DNA of 42,856 bases from IMG/VR virus record IMGVR_UViG_3300029319_000118, positions 1 to 42,856 of that record; one strand, written 5' to 3'. The DNA is from a virus. Made by a program: the position numbers and the translations under genes. This document shows, in pieces, positions 20,101-27,600 of this stretch. Every line of letters begins with the position of its first letter. Within the stretch, counting starts at the first letter, position 1. Below the pieces are notes generated by a model. That model worked only from the letters and a program-made list of their open reading frames with translations, was not told the DNA's origin and searched no databases.

Positions 20101-20813
20101 GATTGGGGTTAGGAAATAGCTTGCCAAAAACATCAAGCGTATCTAGTTCAGTTATACCAGGTGTAAGTGGTTTACAGGCGTGGTATAAGTTTAAAACTGA
20201 TGCATCAAGTTCGCAATGGTCAGATCAGTCTGACAACGGAAATAATGCTACTCAGTCTACAGGCGCTGATCAACCCTCATACAACAGCACTACGGGAGCT
20301 TTTGGTTTTGACATTTCTACTGAATTTGATATAGGTTCTGCTTTTAATTTAGATGCTAGAACTATAATATTTGCTTTAGATTTTGCGGTAACAAAAAGCA
20401 GTGGAACTGTAAATTATCATGTATTGATGCATACAAATGGGCAGGGAATTAATGTTGGAAACGTACAAGCGTATTTGCCTGGTGATTACTTTTATAGTGG
20501 TGGTAACACAGCTTCATTAACGGCAATTGGAACTAGCGGAACTATTACAAATGGCACTAAAGTTCTTTTAACATATACTCAAACAACTCAAGACGATGGT
20601 GGTGTTTTAAAAGTTAGAAAAAATGGAACTCAAATAGCTACGGCTACAGTTAGTACCGCTGACGGAAACGGACAATACGATAGATTAGGAAGAATTGACC
20701 AAAGGGGTTTTGAAGGCAATATGTACGAAGTAGTAATATTTGACGAAGTATTATCTAGTAGTGATTTAACTGCTGTAGAAGATGAAATAATGGCTAGAAC
20801 AGGAATATCGTAA
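20094..20813 (+). CDS. LamG-like adhesin / receptor-binding protein, 239 aa
   Basis: Residues 25-235 form a single LamG/ConA-like domain: LQAWYKFKTDASSSQWSDQS at the start, a central sheet, and the ending FEGNMYEVVIFDEVLSSSDL with the canonical closing helix. A short glycine/serine-rich leader without a signal peptide precedes it. It resembles the C-terminal half of the 16659 product in architecture but is clearly diverged in sequence. The context of virion and host-surface genes suggests a receptor-binding or decoration protein that recognises polysaccharide. Confidence 0.7.
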   Translation: MLGLGLGNSLPKTSSVSSSVIPGVSGLQAWYKFKTDASSSQWSDQSDNGNNATQSTGADQPSYNSTTGAFGFDISTEFDIGSAFNLDARTIIFALDFAVTKSSGTVNYHVLMHTNGQGINVGNVQAYLPGDYFYSGGNTASLTAIGTSGTITNGTKVLLTYTQTTQDDGGVLKVRKNGTQIATATVSTADGNGQYDRLGRIDQRGFEGNMYEVVIFDEVLSSSDLTAVEDEIMARTGIS

Positions 20814-21028
20814 TGGAAATATATACAGGAACATTAAAAGAATTGCAAGAAATTATATCTGAAATAGATGCTAGAATTGGCTATCCAAATGGAAAAGGCA
20901 CGCAAACAGCTGCTGAGCCTAGAGTTTTAAACGGAGACACTTATTGGTTTGCAGCTAGACAGTTTATAAAAAATGTTTTAACTGATAGCGAAAAAGAAAA
21001 TATAATAAATCACACTTTTGAAGAATAA
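20813..21028 (+). CDS. Small conserved phage-type protein, 71 aa
   Basis: The start overlaps the previous stop by one base. The sequence has an amphipathic N-terminal helix and a polar middle containing NGKGTQTAAEP, with no Cys and no transmembrane segment. It was not recognised. Position directly after a LamG adhesin suggests an accessory such as a chaperone or cap for that protein, but nothing in the sequence proves this. Confidence 0.5.
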   Translation: MEIYTGTLKELQEIISEIDARIGYPNGKGTQTAAEPRVLNGDTYWFAARQFIKNVLTDSEKENIINHTFEE

Positions 21029-21029
21029 A

Positions 21030-24000
21030 ATGAATAAATTTACTAGATTCATATATGCATTTATAATAATAGTTGTCTTTACGATGGCTACAGCTTTTAG
21101 CCAAGATTCCTGGGTAAGGCTTCAAATACAATTAGATCAATGGTCTAACGAAGCGTCTTGGACTATATACGACAGTAATGGAGATGTTGCTTTTGAGATG
21201 TTTGATGACTATTGGGATTACCCTAATCAATTAATTGATCTTTATATGGAGATGGACTCTGGTGATTACACATTTGAGTTTATAGATTCTTATGGAGACG
21301 GTTTTTATCCTTCAGGGTATGTATTATTAACTAATGAATGCCAAGACACTTTAGCTTATGCGTTTGATCTTGGAAATAATACAGCAAATGGGTGGACTTT
21401 TCCAGGGGTATTTGATCAATCTCCAGCCATATTACTTAAATCTTTAACTATTGCACCCTGTGCTCCTCCTGCAACATTTACTTATGGGTGTGTAAACCCT
21501 GTAGCTATAAATTATGATCCTTTAGCAACATCTTCGTGGATGGAAAGTTGCCAATATGTATATGGGTGCACAAACTCTAATGCTTTAAACTTTGATCCTA
21601 ACGCTACTTATGACGATGGATCTTGTACTTTTCCTCCACCACAATTTGATACTTCTAATGTTTATCAAAACTGTAATGGGGCTCAGACTGAGCTAATATT
21701 TGAGTATCAGGCTAATGGATATGGCCCCACTACTAATGTAAATCAAATTCATTATGGATACGATTTATCTGCAACACCTTTTGTGCAAAGTCAATTTTTT
21801 CAAGGAGGTGTTCCAGTAGGAGCAACGCCACCCGTTACCTTTCCTTATACAATTTGGGAAGTAACTTACTTCGCTAATACTTTAAATCAAATAGCATTAA
21901 AAGCTGGGGGTAACTTTGTAACAGAAGAAATACCTCATTTCTTTTTTGTAAAGTTTAATGATGGTACATATAGTGATACATTATGGATCACACCTGAAGC
22001 TTGTATTGTGGGCTGTACGGACGATACATCTCCTTTATATAATCCTATGGCAACAATAGATGATGGTAGTTGTAATGTTATTGCAGCTTGCGGTCCTAAT
22101 GAAACAAATATAAGTATTATGGTAACACCAGATAGTTATCCTGGTGAAACATCATGGGAGATTGTAGATACTTTATCAGAGAATGTTATAGCTACAAGTC
22201 CTAATTATAATCAAACTGGTATACCTGTTACTACATCTATTTGCATAGACACTACAATGGCTTTAGAATTTAGGTTGCTAGATCAATTTGGTGATGGTTT
22301 ATGTGGTTCATGTTATGGCGGAGTAGATGGTGAGGTTCTTGTGATTAATCCATTATGTGGTGATACTATATTTTATTTAGCTGCTCCTAATACAAACTTT
22401 GGATATGAGATAGAACAAAATTTTACCTTATCATTTTGTCCACCACCTAGCCCTCCTTCTGGTTGTACTGATCCAGGTTATGTAGAATTTGATCCTATGG
22501 CAGTTATAGATGATAGTTCATGTGTAACTCCCGTTATACTAGGATGTATTGATTCTACAATGTTTAACTATGATAGTTTAGCAAATCAACAACAAATAAT
22601 TTCAGGATGTGATTATACATTAAAGTTAACTGATGGTCCTGGTGATGGTTGGTTTGGTTCATATATTGCATTAGTGCAAGGAGGTAATACGTATGGGCCT
22701 TATACTATTTATGATGGTTTTGTTTTAGATACAGTGCTTTCATTATCAGCAATGGAACCTGTAAAAATATATTTTTATACTCAAGGCAATTCAATTACTA
22801 CAGCAAATCAATGTGGTGTACAGCTTATAGATCCTTTTGGAAATGTAACATTTGACATAGGTGGATCACCATGGTCTCCTATATTAACCTATCCGTTTAA
22901 GTATACAACACTATTAGATTGTGGTAATAATTGTATAGAAAAAGTTTATGGTTGTATAGATGTTTTAGCTGTTAACTATGATAGTTCTGCTAATACAGCT
23001 GATGGAAGTTGTTATTATAATCCAGGATGTATGAATCCTATATATTTAGAATATAACCCTACAGCTGATTATGATGACGGATCATGTGCTACATTAATAG
23101 TATTGGGATGTATGGATAGTACAGCGTATAATTATGATCCGTTAGCAAACGTAGAATTGCCTGGTTCGTGCGTACCTTATGTATATGGATGTATGGACCC
23201 AATGATGTTTAACTACGATCCTTTAGCTACAGCTGCTGATACATGCATACCTTATATATACGGATGCACAGATCCAACAGCTTTTAATTATAATATAAAC
23301 GCTAATACTGATAATGGAAGCTGCGAACCAGTTGTGTTTGGATGTATTGATTCTACAGCTTTTAATTACAATCCTCTAGCTAACACAGATAACGGATCTT
23401 GTGAAGCATTCGTTTATGGTTGTACTGATCCAAGTGCCTTAAATTATAATCCTTTAGCTAATGTAGAAGATTTTAGCTGTATTGATTTTATATATGGCTG
23501 TACAGATCCGACTATGTTTAATTATAATCCTTTAGCAAATACTGACAATGGGTCTTGTATACCATTTGCTTACGGCTGCACTGATTCATTAGCAATTAAT
23601 TATGATATATTAGCTAACACGGACGATGGGAGTTGTATTGATGTTGTTTTAGGTTGCACGGATTCTACAGCTTTTAACTATGATATATTAGCAAATACAG
23701 ATGACGGCTCATGCATACCCGTTGTTTGGGGCTGTATTGATGGTACAGCCTTTAATTTTAATCCATCTGCAAACACAGATGATGGTTCATGTATTCCTAT
23801 AATATTTGGGTGCATTGATCCAACAATGTGGAACTACTGTGATACTTGTAATACTGATAATGGAAATTGTATACCTTATTATTACGGATGTACTGATAGT
23901 ACAGCACTTAATTATGACGATAATGCAAATACTGATAATGGTAGCTGTATTTATCCTTTGTCTGGCTGCACTGATGCAACCGCTATTAATTATAATCCGC

Positions 24001-24422
24001 TTGCTAACGTGGCAGATAGTTCGTGTTATTATAGTGCTGGTTGTAACGTTGGTGATATATATTATATTCCTAATGAATGTTTTAGCTGGGTAATTGATGT
24101 AGATAATTTTTGTTGCGATGTAGAATGGGATGCCACCTGTGAATATTTGTATGAGTATTGTGTAGACGGATGGAGTGGTCCAACAGATATTCAAAATTTA
24201 AGAAATGAATTTTTAAATATATATCCAAACCCTACAAAAGGTGATTTATATTTTACTAAATATGTAGATGTAAGAATTTACAATACAATAGGAGAGTTAA
24301 TACTTGACAAGAAGAATGTTAATTTCGTATCTTTACAAACTGCATCTGGATTATATAATTTAATTATAAAATACCAGGGAATAGATATTAAAGCTAAAAT
24401 TATTATAAATGGAACACAGTAA
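21030..24422 (+). CDS. Secreted cysteine-repeat protein with T9SS type-A C-terminal sorting domain, 1130 aa
   Basis: The ATG at 21030 is preferred over an in-frame TTG at 21018: it leaves a clean signal peptide of about 25 residues (ending ATAFSQ) and does not overlap the previous gene. The N-terminal half has beta domains containing SYGDGF, FGDGLCG and GPGDGW loops. Then come 19 units of the form GC(T/I)D..A.NY...AN.DDGSC, 14 of them in tandem at residues 641-1003. The C-terminus (about 1055-1130) contains NIYPNPTKGDLYF, VRIYNTIGELI and a final strand with KIIINGTQ, the signature of a T9SS type-A sorting domain. In Bacteroidetes such proteins cross the outer membrane by the Por system and are displayed or released. 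A phage virion protein would need neither a signal peptide nor this domain, so it is likely a host-surface moron. Its effect is unknown. Confidence 0.85.
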   Translation: MNKFTRFIYAFIIIVVFTMATAFSQDSWVRLQIQLDQWSNEASWTIYDSNGDVAFEMFDDYWDYPNQLIDLYMEMDSGDYTFEFIDSYGDGFYPSGYVLLTNECQDTLAYAFDLGNNTANGWTFPGVFDQSPAILLKSLTIAPCAPPATFTYGCVNPVAINYDPLATSSWMESCQYVYGCTNSNALNFDPNATYDDGSCTFPPPQFDTSNVYQNCNGAQTELIFEYQANGYGPTTNVNQIHYGYDLSATPFVQSQFFQGGVPVGATPPVTFPYTIWEVTYFANTLNQIALKAGGNFVTEEIPHFFFVKFNDGTYSDTLWITPEACIVGCTDDTSPLYNPMATIDDGSCNVIAACGPNETNISIMVTPDSYPGETSWEIVDTLSENVIATSPNYNQTGIPVTTSICIDTTMALEFRLLDQFGDGLCGSCYGGVDGEVLVINPLCGDTIFYLAAPNTNFGYEIEQNFTLSFCPPPSPPSGCTDPGYVEFDPMAVIDDSSCVTPVILGCIDSTMFNYDSLANQQQIISGCDYTLKLTDGPGDGWFGSYIALVQGGNTYGPYTIYDGFVLDTVLSLSAMEPVKIYFYTQGNSITTANQCGVQLIDPFGNVTFDIGGSPWSPILTYPFKYTTLLDCGNNCIEKVYGCIDVLAVNYDSSANTADGSCYYNPGCMNPIYLEYNPTADYDDGSCATLIVLGCMDSTAYNYDPLANVELPGSCVPYVYGCMDPMMFNYDPLATAADTCIPYIYGCTDPTAFNYNINANTDNGSCEPVVFGCIDSTAFNYNPLANTDNGSCEAFVYGCTDPSALNYNPLANVEDFSCIDFIYGCTDPTMFNYNPLANTDNGSCIPFAYGCTDSLAINYDILANTDDGSCIDVVLGCTDSTAFNYDILANTDDGSCIPVVWGCIDGTAFNFNPSANTDDGSCIPIIFGCIDPTMWNYCDTCNTDNGNCIPYYYGCTDSTALNYDDNANTDNGSCIYPLSGCTDATAINYNPLANVADSSCYYSAGCNVGDIYYIPNECFSWVIDVDNFCCDVEWDATCEYLYEYCVDGWSGPTDIQNLRNEFLNIYPNPTKGDLYFTKYVDVRIYNTIGELILDKKNVNFVSLQTASGLYNLIIKYQGIDIKAKIIINGTQ
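22950..24038 (+). repeat. 14 tandem ~78-bp coding repeats (26-residue Cys repeat)
   Basis: Fourteen consecutive units encode GC[TI]D-x-T-A-x-N-Y-x(3)-A-N-T-D-x-G-S-C followed by 4-5 variable residues. Each unit has two cysteines plus a conserved Asp cluster, suggesting a disulfide-closed, cation-binding loop. The DNA has diverged by synonymous changes, so the array looks old rather than recently expanded. Five more scattered units lie upstream in the same gene. Confidence 0.9.
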
Positions 24423-24597
24423 ATATTATTACGATTATACTAGAAATATGAGCCATAAAGAAGCTCAAGAATATAACGCAAATATGACACAAGATACAAC
24501 AGGAGTAGAGTATGTTAAATATGATTGTGAAAATTGTACTAAAAAATGTTCTGACTGTGAATGCGATTGTTGTAAAAACTGCAAAATAGAAAAATAG
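24409..24597 (+). CDS. Small cysteine-rich, probably metal-binding protein, 62 aa
   Basis: The first 40 residues are polar and Tyr-rich. Residues from about 41 hold CENCTKKCSDCECDCCKNC, eight cysteines within nineteen residues, like a metallothionein or compact zinc cluster. There is no signal peptide, so the cysteines should be reduced and free to bind metal in the cytoplasm. It overlaps the T9SS gene by 14 bases and precedes a run of basic mini-proteins. No family was recognised. Confidence 0.6.
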   Translation: MEHSKYYYDYTRNMSHKEAQEYNANMTQDTTGVEYVKYDCENCTKKCSDCECDCCKNCKIEK

Positions 24598-24602
24598 ATA
24601 AA

Positions 24603-24644
24603 ATGTTAAAATCTATGAAGCCTAAGCCTAAAAAGAAAAAATAA
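24603..24644 (+). CDS. Possible 13-residue lysine-rich micro-ORF
   Basis: An ATG-to-TAA frame encodes MLKSMKPKPKKKK and ends exactly in a TAATG overlap with the next real gene, the coupling used throughout this arm. Eight of its thirteen residues are lysine or proline. It could be a genuine micropeptide or only a leader that delivers ribosomes to the next start. Confidence 0.3.
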   Translation: MLKSMKPKPKKKK

Positions 24645-24931
24645 TGGCATACAAAACACCAGCTTGGCAAAGGAAAGAAGGAAAGAGTCCTTCTGGGGGC
24701 TTAAACGCAAAAGGGCGTAAAAGCGCAGGAGTTGGTGCACCTGTAACAGAAAAAAAACCAAAAGGTAAAAGAAAAAAAAGAAAAACTGCGTTTTGTAAAA
24801 GAATGAAGGGAATGAAAAAGAAGTTAACTGGTGCTAAAAAAAGAAGAGATCCTAATTCTAGGATTAATAAAGCTTTAAGAAAATGGCGTTGTTACGAGCA
24901 GGGTGGTAAACTTAGAGCACAACACGATTAG
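24644..24931 (+). CDS. Highly basic small protein, SPSGGLNAKGR family, 95 aa
   Basis: It contains SPSGGLNAKGRKSAG near the N-terminus, a block I recognise from small proteins in cyanophages, other marine phages and large DNA viruses (DUF6321-like; the name should be verified). The rest is Lys/Arg-dense, with KPKGKRKKRKTAFCKRMK in the middle and a C-terminus LRAQHD. Net charge is extremely positive, so binding to nucleic acid, perhaps packaged DNA, is a reasonable inference. It is the first of three neighbouring basic proteins that end in Q-H-D or Q-H-R. Confidence 0.7.
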   Translation: MAYKTPAWQRKEGKSPSGGLNAKGRKSAGVGAPVTEKKPKGKRKKRKTAFCKRMKGMKKKLTGAKKRRDPNSRINKALRKWRCYEQGGKLRAQHD

Positions 24932-24933
24932 TT

Positions 24934-25098
24934 ATGGCAAAAGATGCATGTTATCATAAAGTAGTATCTCGTTACGGACCTAAAACATCTGCCTATAGAA
25001 GTGGCGCAATGGCTAAGTGTCGTAAGGTTGGAGTTAAAAACTGGGGAAATAAATCTAAAAAGAAAGCTTCACAAGGTATGAGGTTTCAACACGATTAA
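24934..25098 (+). CDS. Basic mini-protein, KCRKVG-NWGN family, 54 aa
   Basis: This short gene fills the gap between two basic genes. It encodes DACYHKVVSRYG, SAYRSGAMAKCRKVGVKNWG and a C-terminus GMRFQHD. The CY.KV.SRY...SAY.SG...KCRKVG..NWGN pattern recurs in marine phages and giant viruses as a tiny unnamed protein family. Two cysteines and many lysines suggest a compact nucleic-acid- or capsid-associated peptide. Starts and stops fit tightly (2 bases after the upstream stop, 1 base before the next ATG). Confidence 0.7.
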   Translation: MAKDACYHKVVSRYGPKTSAYRSGAMAKCRKVGVKNWGNKSKKKASQGMRFQHD

Positions 25099-25099
25099 T

Positions 25100-25387
25100 A
25101 TGGCTGTACGTAAAACAAAAAAAGGAGCAGCTTTAAGAAGATGGTTTAAAGAAGATTGGACCACACCTTCTGGTAAAAAAGATTATAGTAGTGGTGAAAA
25201 TACATTTAGACCTACTAAAAAAATAAGTAAAAAAACTCCTAAGACTTGGAGTCAACTAAGCAAGGGCGAAAAAGCTGCTGCTTCTAGAGAAAAAACAAAA
25301 ACAGGAAGAGTTAGTAGATATAAAGCAGGAGGAAAAATGTGTTGCTGTAAAGCAAGAAGAGCAAGGCTTAATGATCAACATAGATAA
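25100..25387 (+). CDS. Basic small protein, DUF5872-like, 95 aa
   Basis: The pattern ALRRWFKEDW ... SGKKDYSSGENTFRPTKK ... SKKTPKTWSQLSKGEKAAA resembles DUF5872-type proteins from phycodnaviruses and phages, where a Lys-rich motif is followed by a TPKTW block; the family name should be verified. The C-terminal part has CCCK and ends NDQHR, echoing the QHD endings of the two preceding genes. No enzymatic motif. A virion-associated DNA-binding role is inferred from charge and context. Confidence 0.65.
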   Translation: MAVRKTKKGAALRRWFKEDWTTPSGKKDYSSGENTFRPTKKISKKTPKTWSQLSKGEKAAASREKTKTGRVSRYKAGGKMCCCKARRARLNDQHR

Positions 25388-25402
25388 AACACAAAATAAG
25401 TA

Positions 25403-25615
25403 ATGAATATATTTAAAGATAATAACGATTGGAACGAAAAAACCATAATAGGAGCAATAGCATTTTTTGTTATGTGCGTAGTTATGGCTTTTGATCTTTC
25501 CACAGGGTACTGGGGTTTAGAGTTAACAATAAATGAATTTGTTTATGATTCATTTGTATGGGTAACATTAGGTTGTTTTGGTATTGCTGGAGTAGAAAAA
25601 TTTGCTAAGAAATGA
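25403..25615 (+). CDS. Two-TM small membrane protein, holin-like, 70 aa
   Basis: Hydrophobic segments at about 14-31 and 48-64 are separated by a polar loop, with a charged N-terminus and basic end (EKFAKK). Size and topology fit a class II holin or holin partner. It overlaps by 4 bases (ATGA) with another membrane protein resembling GTA-type holins, so the pair probably acts at lysis. No sequence family was recognised. Confidence 0.5.
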   Translation: MNIFKDNNDWNEKTIIGAIAFFVMCVVMAFDLSTGYWGLELTINEFVYDSFVWVTLGCFGIAGVEKFAKK

Positions 25616-26004
25616 GTGTTTTAGGTAAAATATTTTCTAGTGGCGCTGGAGAACTTGTTAAAAATGTAGGAGGAGTTATAGATAATTTAACTACAACTAA
25701 AGAAGAAAAGTTAGAGGCAGAAAGAAAAATAAAAGAATTGATTGCAAACTACGAGATAGAGATGGAAAAAAATATTACATCTCGTTGGGAGGCAGATCTA
25801 AAAAGTGATTCATGGCTTAGCAAGAATGTACGTCCAATGACGCTAATATTTTTAATAGTATGCACAATGCTGTTAATTTTTATAGACGCAGGAGCATTAA
25901 GTTTTACAGTTGAGCAAAAATGGACTGACCTCTTACAGCTTACGTTAATAACCGTGATTGGAGCCTATTTTGGGGGAAGATCGTATGAAAAAGTAAAAAA
26001 ATAA
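25612..26004 (+). CDS. GTA-type 3TM-like holin, 130 aa
   Basis: A charged amphipathic N-terminal half (residues 28-58) is followed by SRWEADLKSDSWLSKNVRP (57-75). This W-x-AD-x(3)-SWLS-x-x-RP pattern is diagnostic of the GTA_holin_3TM family. Hydrophobic helices lie at about 76-97 and 105-122, and the C-terminus is basic. The protein should sit in the inner membrane and form the lesion that starts lysis. It is translationally coupled to the two-TM protein upstream. A DUF5675 putative endolysin lies about 1 kb downstream. Confidence 0.7.
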   Translation: MSVLGKIFSSGAGELVKNVGGVIDNLTTTKEEKLEAERKIKELIANYEIEMEKNITSRWEADLKSDSWLSKNVRPMTLIFLIVCTMLLIFIDAGALSFTVEQKWTDLLQLTLITVIGAYFGGRSYEKVKK

Positions 26005-26007
26005 ATT

Positions 26008-26271
26008 ATGATATTAACAGAAATAGATGGTGTTCCTTTATATTCTAGCGTTCAAGAAGCATTAGCTTATGCTGCTCAAAATGGATTATCAGGCTATCAT
26101 ACGCATAATTATAATGGTCAAACAGGATATATGGGCGGAAACACACATAGCGAGGCAACAGGAGGTGGTATGACAGCTGTTATTGATCCTGATGAAAACG
26201 TTGATATTCCAGAGGAGGTTAGCGATAATGCCCTTAATAATAATAGTAATCAGACTTATACGGGATATTAA
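26008..26271 (+). CDS. Small virion-type protein with GYHTHxYNGQTGYMGG motif, 87 aa
   Basis: The start VPLYSSVQEALAYAAQNGL suggests an alpha/beta region, followed by SGYHTHNYNGQTGYMGG, a His/Gly/Tyr pattern familiar from unnamed small proteins of marine phages. The end is acidic and disordered. No export signal. Likely a minor structural protein; the two histidines around the Thr could bind metal, but this is unproven. Confidence 0.5.
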   Translation: MILTEIDGVPLYSSVQEALAYAAQNGLSGYHTHNYNGQTGYMGGNTHSEATGGGMTAVIDPDENVDIPEEVSDNALNNNSNQTYTGY

Positions 26272-26283
26272 AATATTATTTAT

Positions 26284-26291
26284 TACTTTTG
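26284..26291 (+). promoter_or_regulatory. Bacteroidetes-type -7 box TACTTTTG
   Basis: TACTTTTG followed by TAAAAA lies in the 45-base gap before the 26317 gene, one of the few real gaps in this arm. It matches TAnnTTTG and shares the extended string TTTGTAAAAA with the box at 15885. No TTG is present at the usual -33 position. Transcription would start about 20 bases before the ATG. Confidence 0.55.
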
Positions 26292-26316
26292 TAAAAAGAA
26301 TTTAAATTAAAACAAA

Positions 26317-26706
26317 ATGGCTCAAAATTATACATTTACTGGAAGTCTAAATATGACAGCATCGTCTGCTACTGGATTTACATCTTCTGCATCACAGTCA
26401 TTTACATTAAATATTACTGGTGTAGATCAAATTGCATCAGGACGTATTGATGTAGCACATGATGGTGACGCTACTATTATGGCTGCACCTGGTTATGGTA
26501 GAGCTGTTATGGTAAGAAATTTAGATGACACTAATTATGTAACAATTTATGATGGTGCTAGTAGCGCTAACGATCCTATCGGTGTATTAGAACCAGGTGA
26601 ATTTTTATTTACTATAATTAGAGGTACAGGAACGACAACAGCACGTGCAAACACGGCTGCTGTTACAGTAGAATACTTTGCTGTTGAGATAGACTCTGCG
26701 GCTTAA
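26317..26706 (+). CDS. Small beta-rich structural protein, 129 aa
   Basis: Ser/Thr/Ala-rich, with no charge clusters. The central MVRNLDDTNYVTIYDG and VLEPGEFLFTI segments are like phage decoration or spike-base proteins whose strands hold an LxPGE turn. The next gene repeats the pattern (DLKPGEAMFSPV), so these are diverged tandem paralogues. It follows a -7 box, suggesting strong, perhaps late, expression. I infer a virion surface protein. Confidence 0.6.
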   Translation: MAQNYTFTGSLNMTASSATGFTSSASQSFTLNITGVDQIASGRIDVAHDGDATIMAAPGYGRAVMVRNLDDTNYVTIYDGASSANDPIGVLEPGEFLFTIIRGTGTTTARANTAAVTVEYFAVEIDSAA

Positions 26707-26717
26707 AACATATATTT

Positions 26718-27122
26718 ATGGCAACATTATCATCAAGTGTAGCAGTTAGTGGAAGTTTTACATTAACTGATCAAAACGGAAGCGTAGTATTTACGTTTAA
26801 TCCAAGTTTTACTTCTACATCACATACTTCAGGTCAAGCAATTACTTCAGGTCAAGTGTTAGCTGGAACAAGTGACGACACAATCAATATAGGGTTACAT
26901 AATAAAGATCGTGTATATACATTTGTTAAAAATGTAGATACAGATTATGCTATATCTGTTAAACCAGATGGCGACATTATTGCTGACTTAAAACCAGGAG
27001 AAGCTATGTTTTCACCTGTAGATATAGATGGAGCTGGAGATAGCTCTACTAACTTAGATTTAGATGCAGCAACAGCAGCACAAAAAGCTGAGTTTTTATT
27101 ATGTGATGCTTTAGACGCATAA
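26718..27122 (+). CDS. Small beta-rich structural protein, paralogue, 134 aa
   Basis: Like the upstream gene it starts with a Ser/Thr-rich strand region and carries FVKNVDTDYAISVKPDG followed by LKPGEAMFSPV, aligning with the VRNLDDTNYVTIYDG and LEPGEFLFTI segments upstream. It ends in an Ala-rich helix. No catalytic residues are apparent. A probable decoration or neck protein; the role is inferred from architecture and context. Confidence 0.6.
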   Translation: MATLSSSVAVSGSFTLTDQNGSVVFTFNPSFTSTSHTSGQAITSGQVLAGTSDDTINIGLHNKDRVYTFVKNVDTDYAISVKPDGDIIADLKPGEAMFSPVDIDGAGDSSTNLDLDAATAAQKAEFLLCDALDA

Positions 27123-27123
27123 T

Positions 27124-27600
27124 ATGAAATTAGAAGTTTTACGTTTTAGCTCAGAAGCAGACTCTACTAACGGTCTGCTTTTTGAGATTACAGATATAGG
27201 TAGAAAATTTCTTGCGTATACTTTAGAAGACGAAGCAAGGGTTCTTAAAGTTCGTGGAGAAACTCGTATTCCTGCTGGTATATACAAAGTAGAATTAAGA
27301 AAAGAAGGTGGTTTTCATGAAAGATATACTAAAAAATATCCTGGTATACATCGTGGTATGTTGCATGTCACTGATGTTCCTGGTTTTGAGTATATACTTA
27401 TTCATACTGGAAACACTGATGAACACACTGCTGGTTGTTTGCTGGTTGCCGATAGTCAAGAGAACAACCAATTATTACCTGATGGATTTATTGGTAAAAG
27501 TGTTAATGCGTATAAAAGGATTTATCCTCGTATTGCGTCAGCGATAGCAAACGGAGAAGAAGTATATATAGAATACATAGATCACGATGGCAGACTCTAG
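27124..27600 (+). CDS. DUF5675-family protein, putative peptidoglycan-active lysis enzyme, 158 aa
   Basis: The fold pattern is that of DUF5675: early strands, TRIPAGIYKVELRKEGG (48-64), then a FEYILIHTGNTDEHTAGCLL block with H94, H101 and C105. The HxGN....T.GC arrangement resembles the His/Cys centre of L,D-transpeptidase-like (YkuD) folds, and DUF5675 genes often occupy the endolysin position in phages. It follows virion genes and lies about 1 kb after the holin-like pair. Catalysis is inferred, not shown. Confidence 0.65.
   Translation: MKLEVLRFSSEADSTNGLLFEITDIGRKFLAYTLEDEARVLKVRGETRIPAGIYKVELRKEGGFHERYTKKYPGIHRGMLHVTDVPGFEYILIHTGNTDEHTAGCLLVADSQENNQLLPDGFIGKSVNAYKRIYPRIASAIANGEEVYIEYIDHDGRL

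Noticed and set aside
22950-24038. CRISPR array or DNA satellite suggested by ~78-bp periodicity
   Set aside because: The periodicity is in codons of one long frame with synonymous divergence between units, so it is a protein repeat and not a CRISPR array.
23806-24093. Second plus-strand frame of 95 codons inside the T9SS gene
   Set aside because: It is a shifted reading of the repeats with low-complexity Ile-rich sequence and no leader; a shadow of the repeat gene.
23787-24194. Minus-strand frame of 135 codons rich in Ile and Thr
   Set aside because: Antisense reading of the Asn/Asp-rich repeats; no start context and no recognisable protein features.
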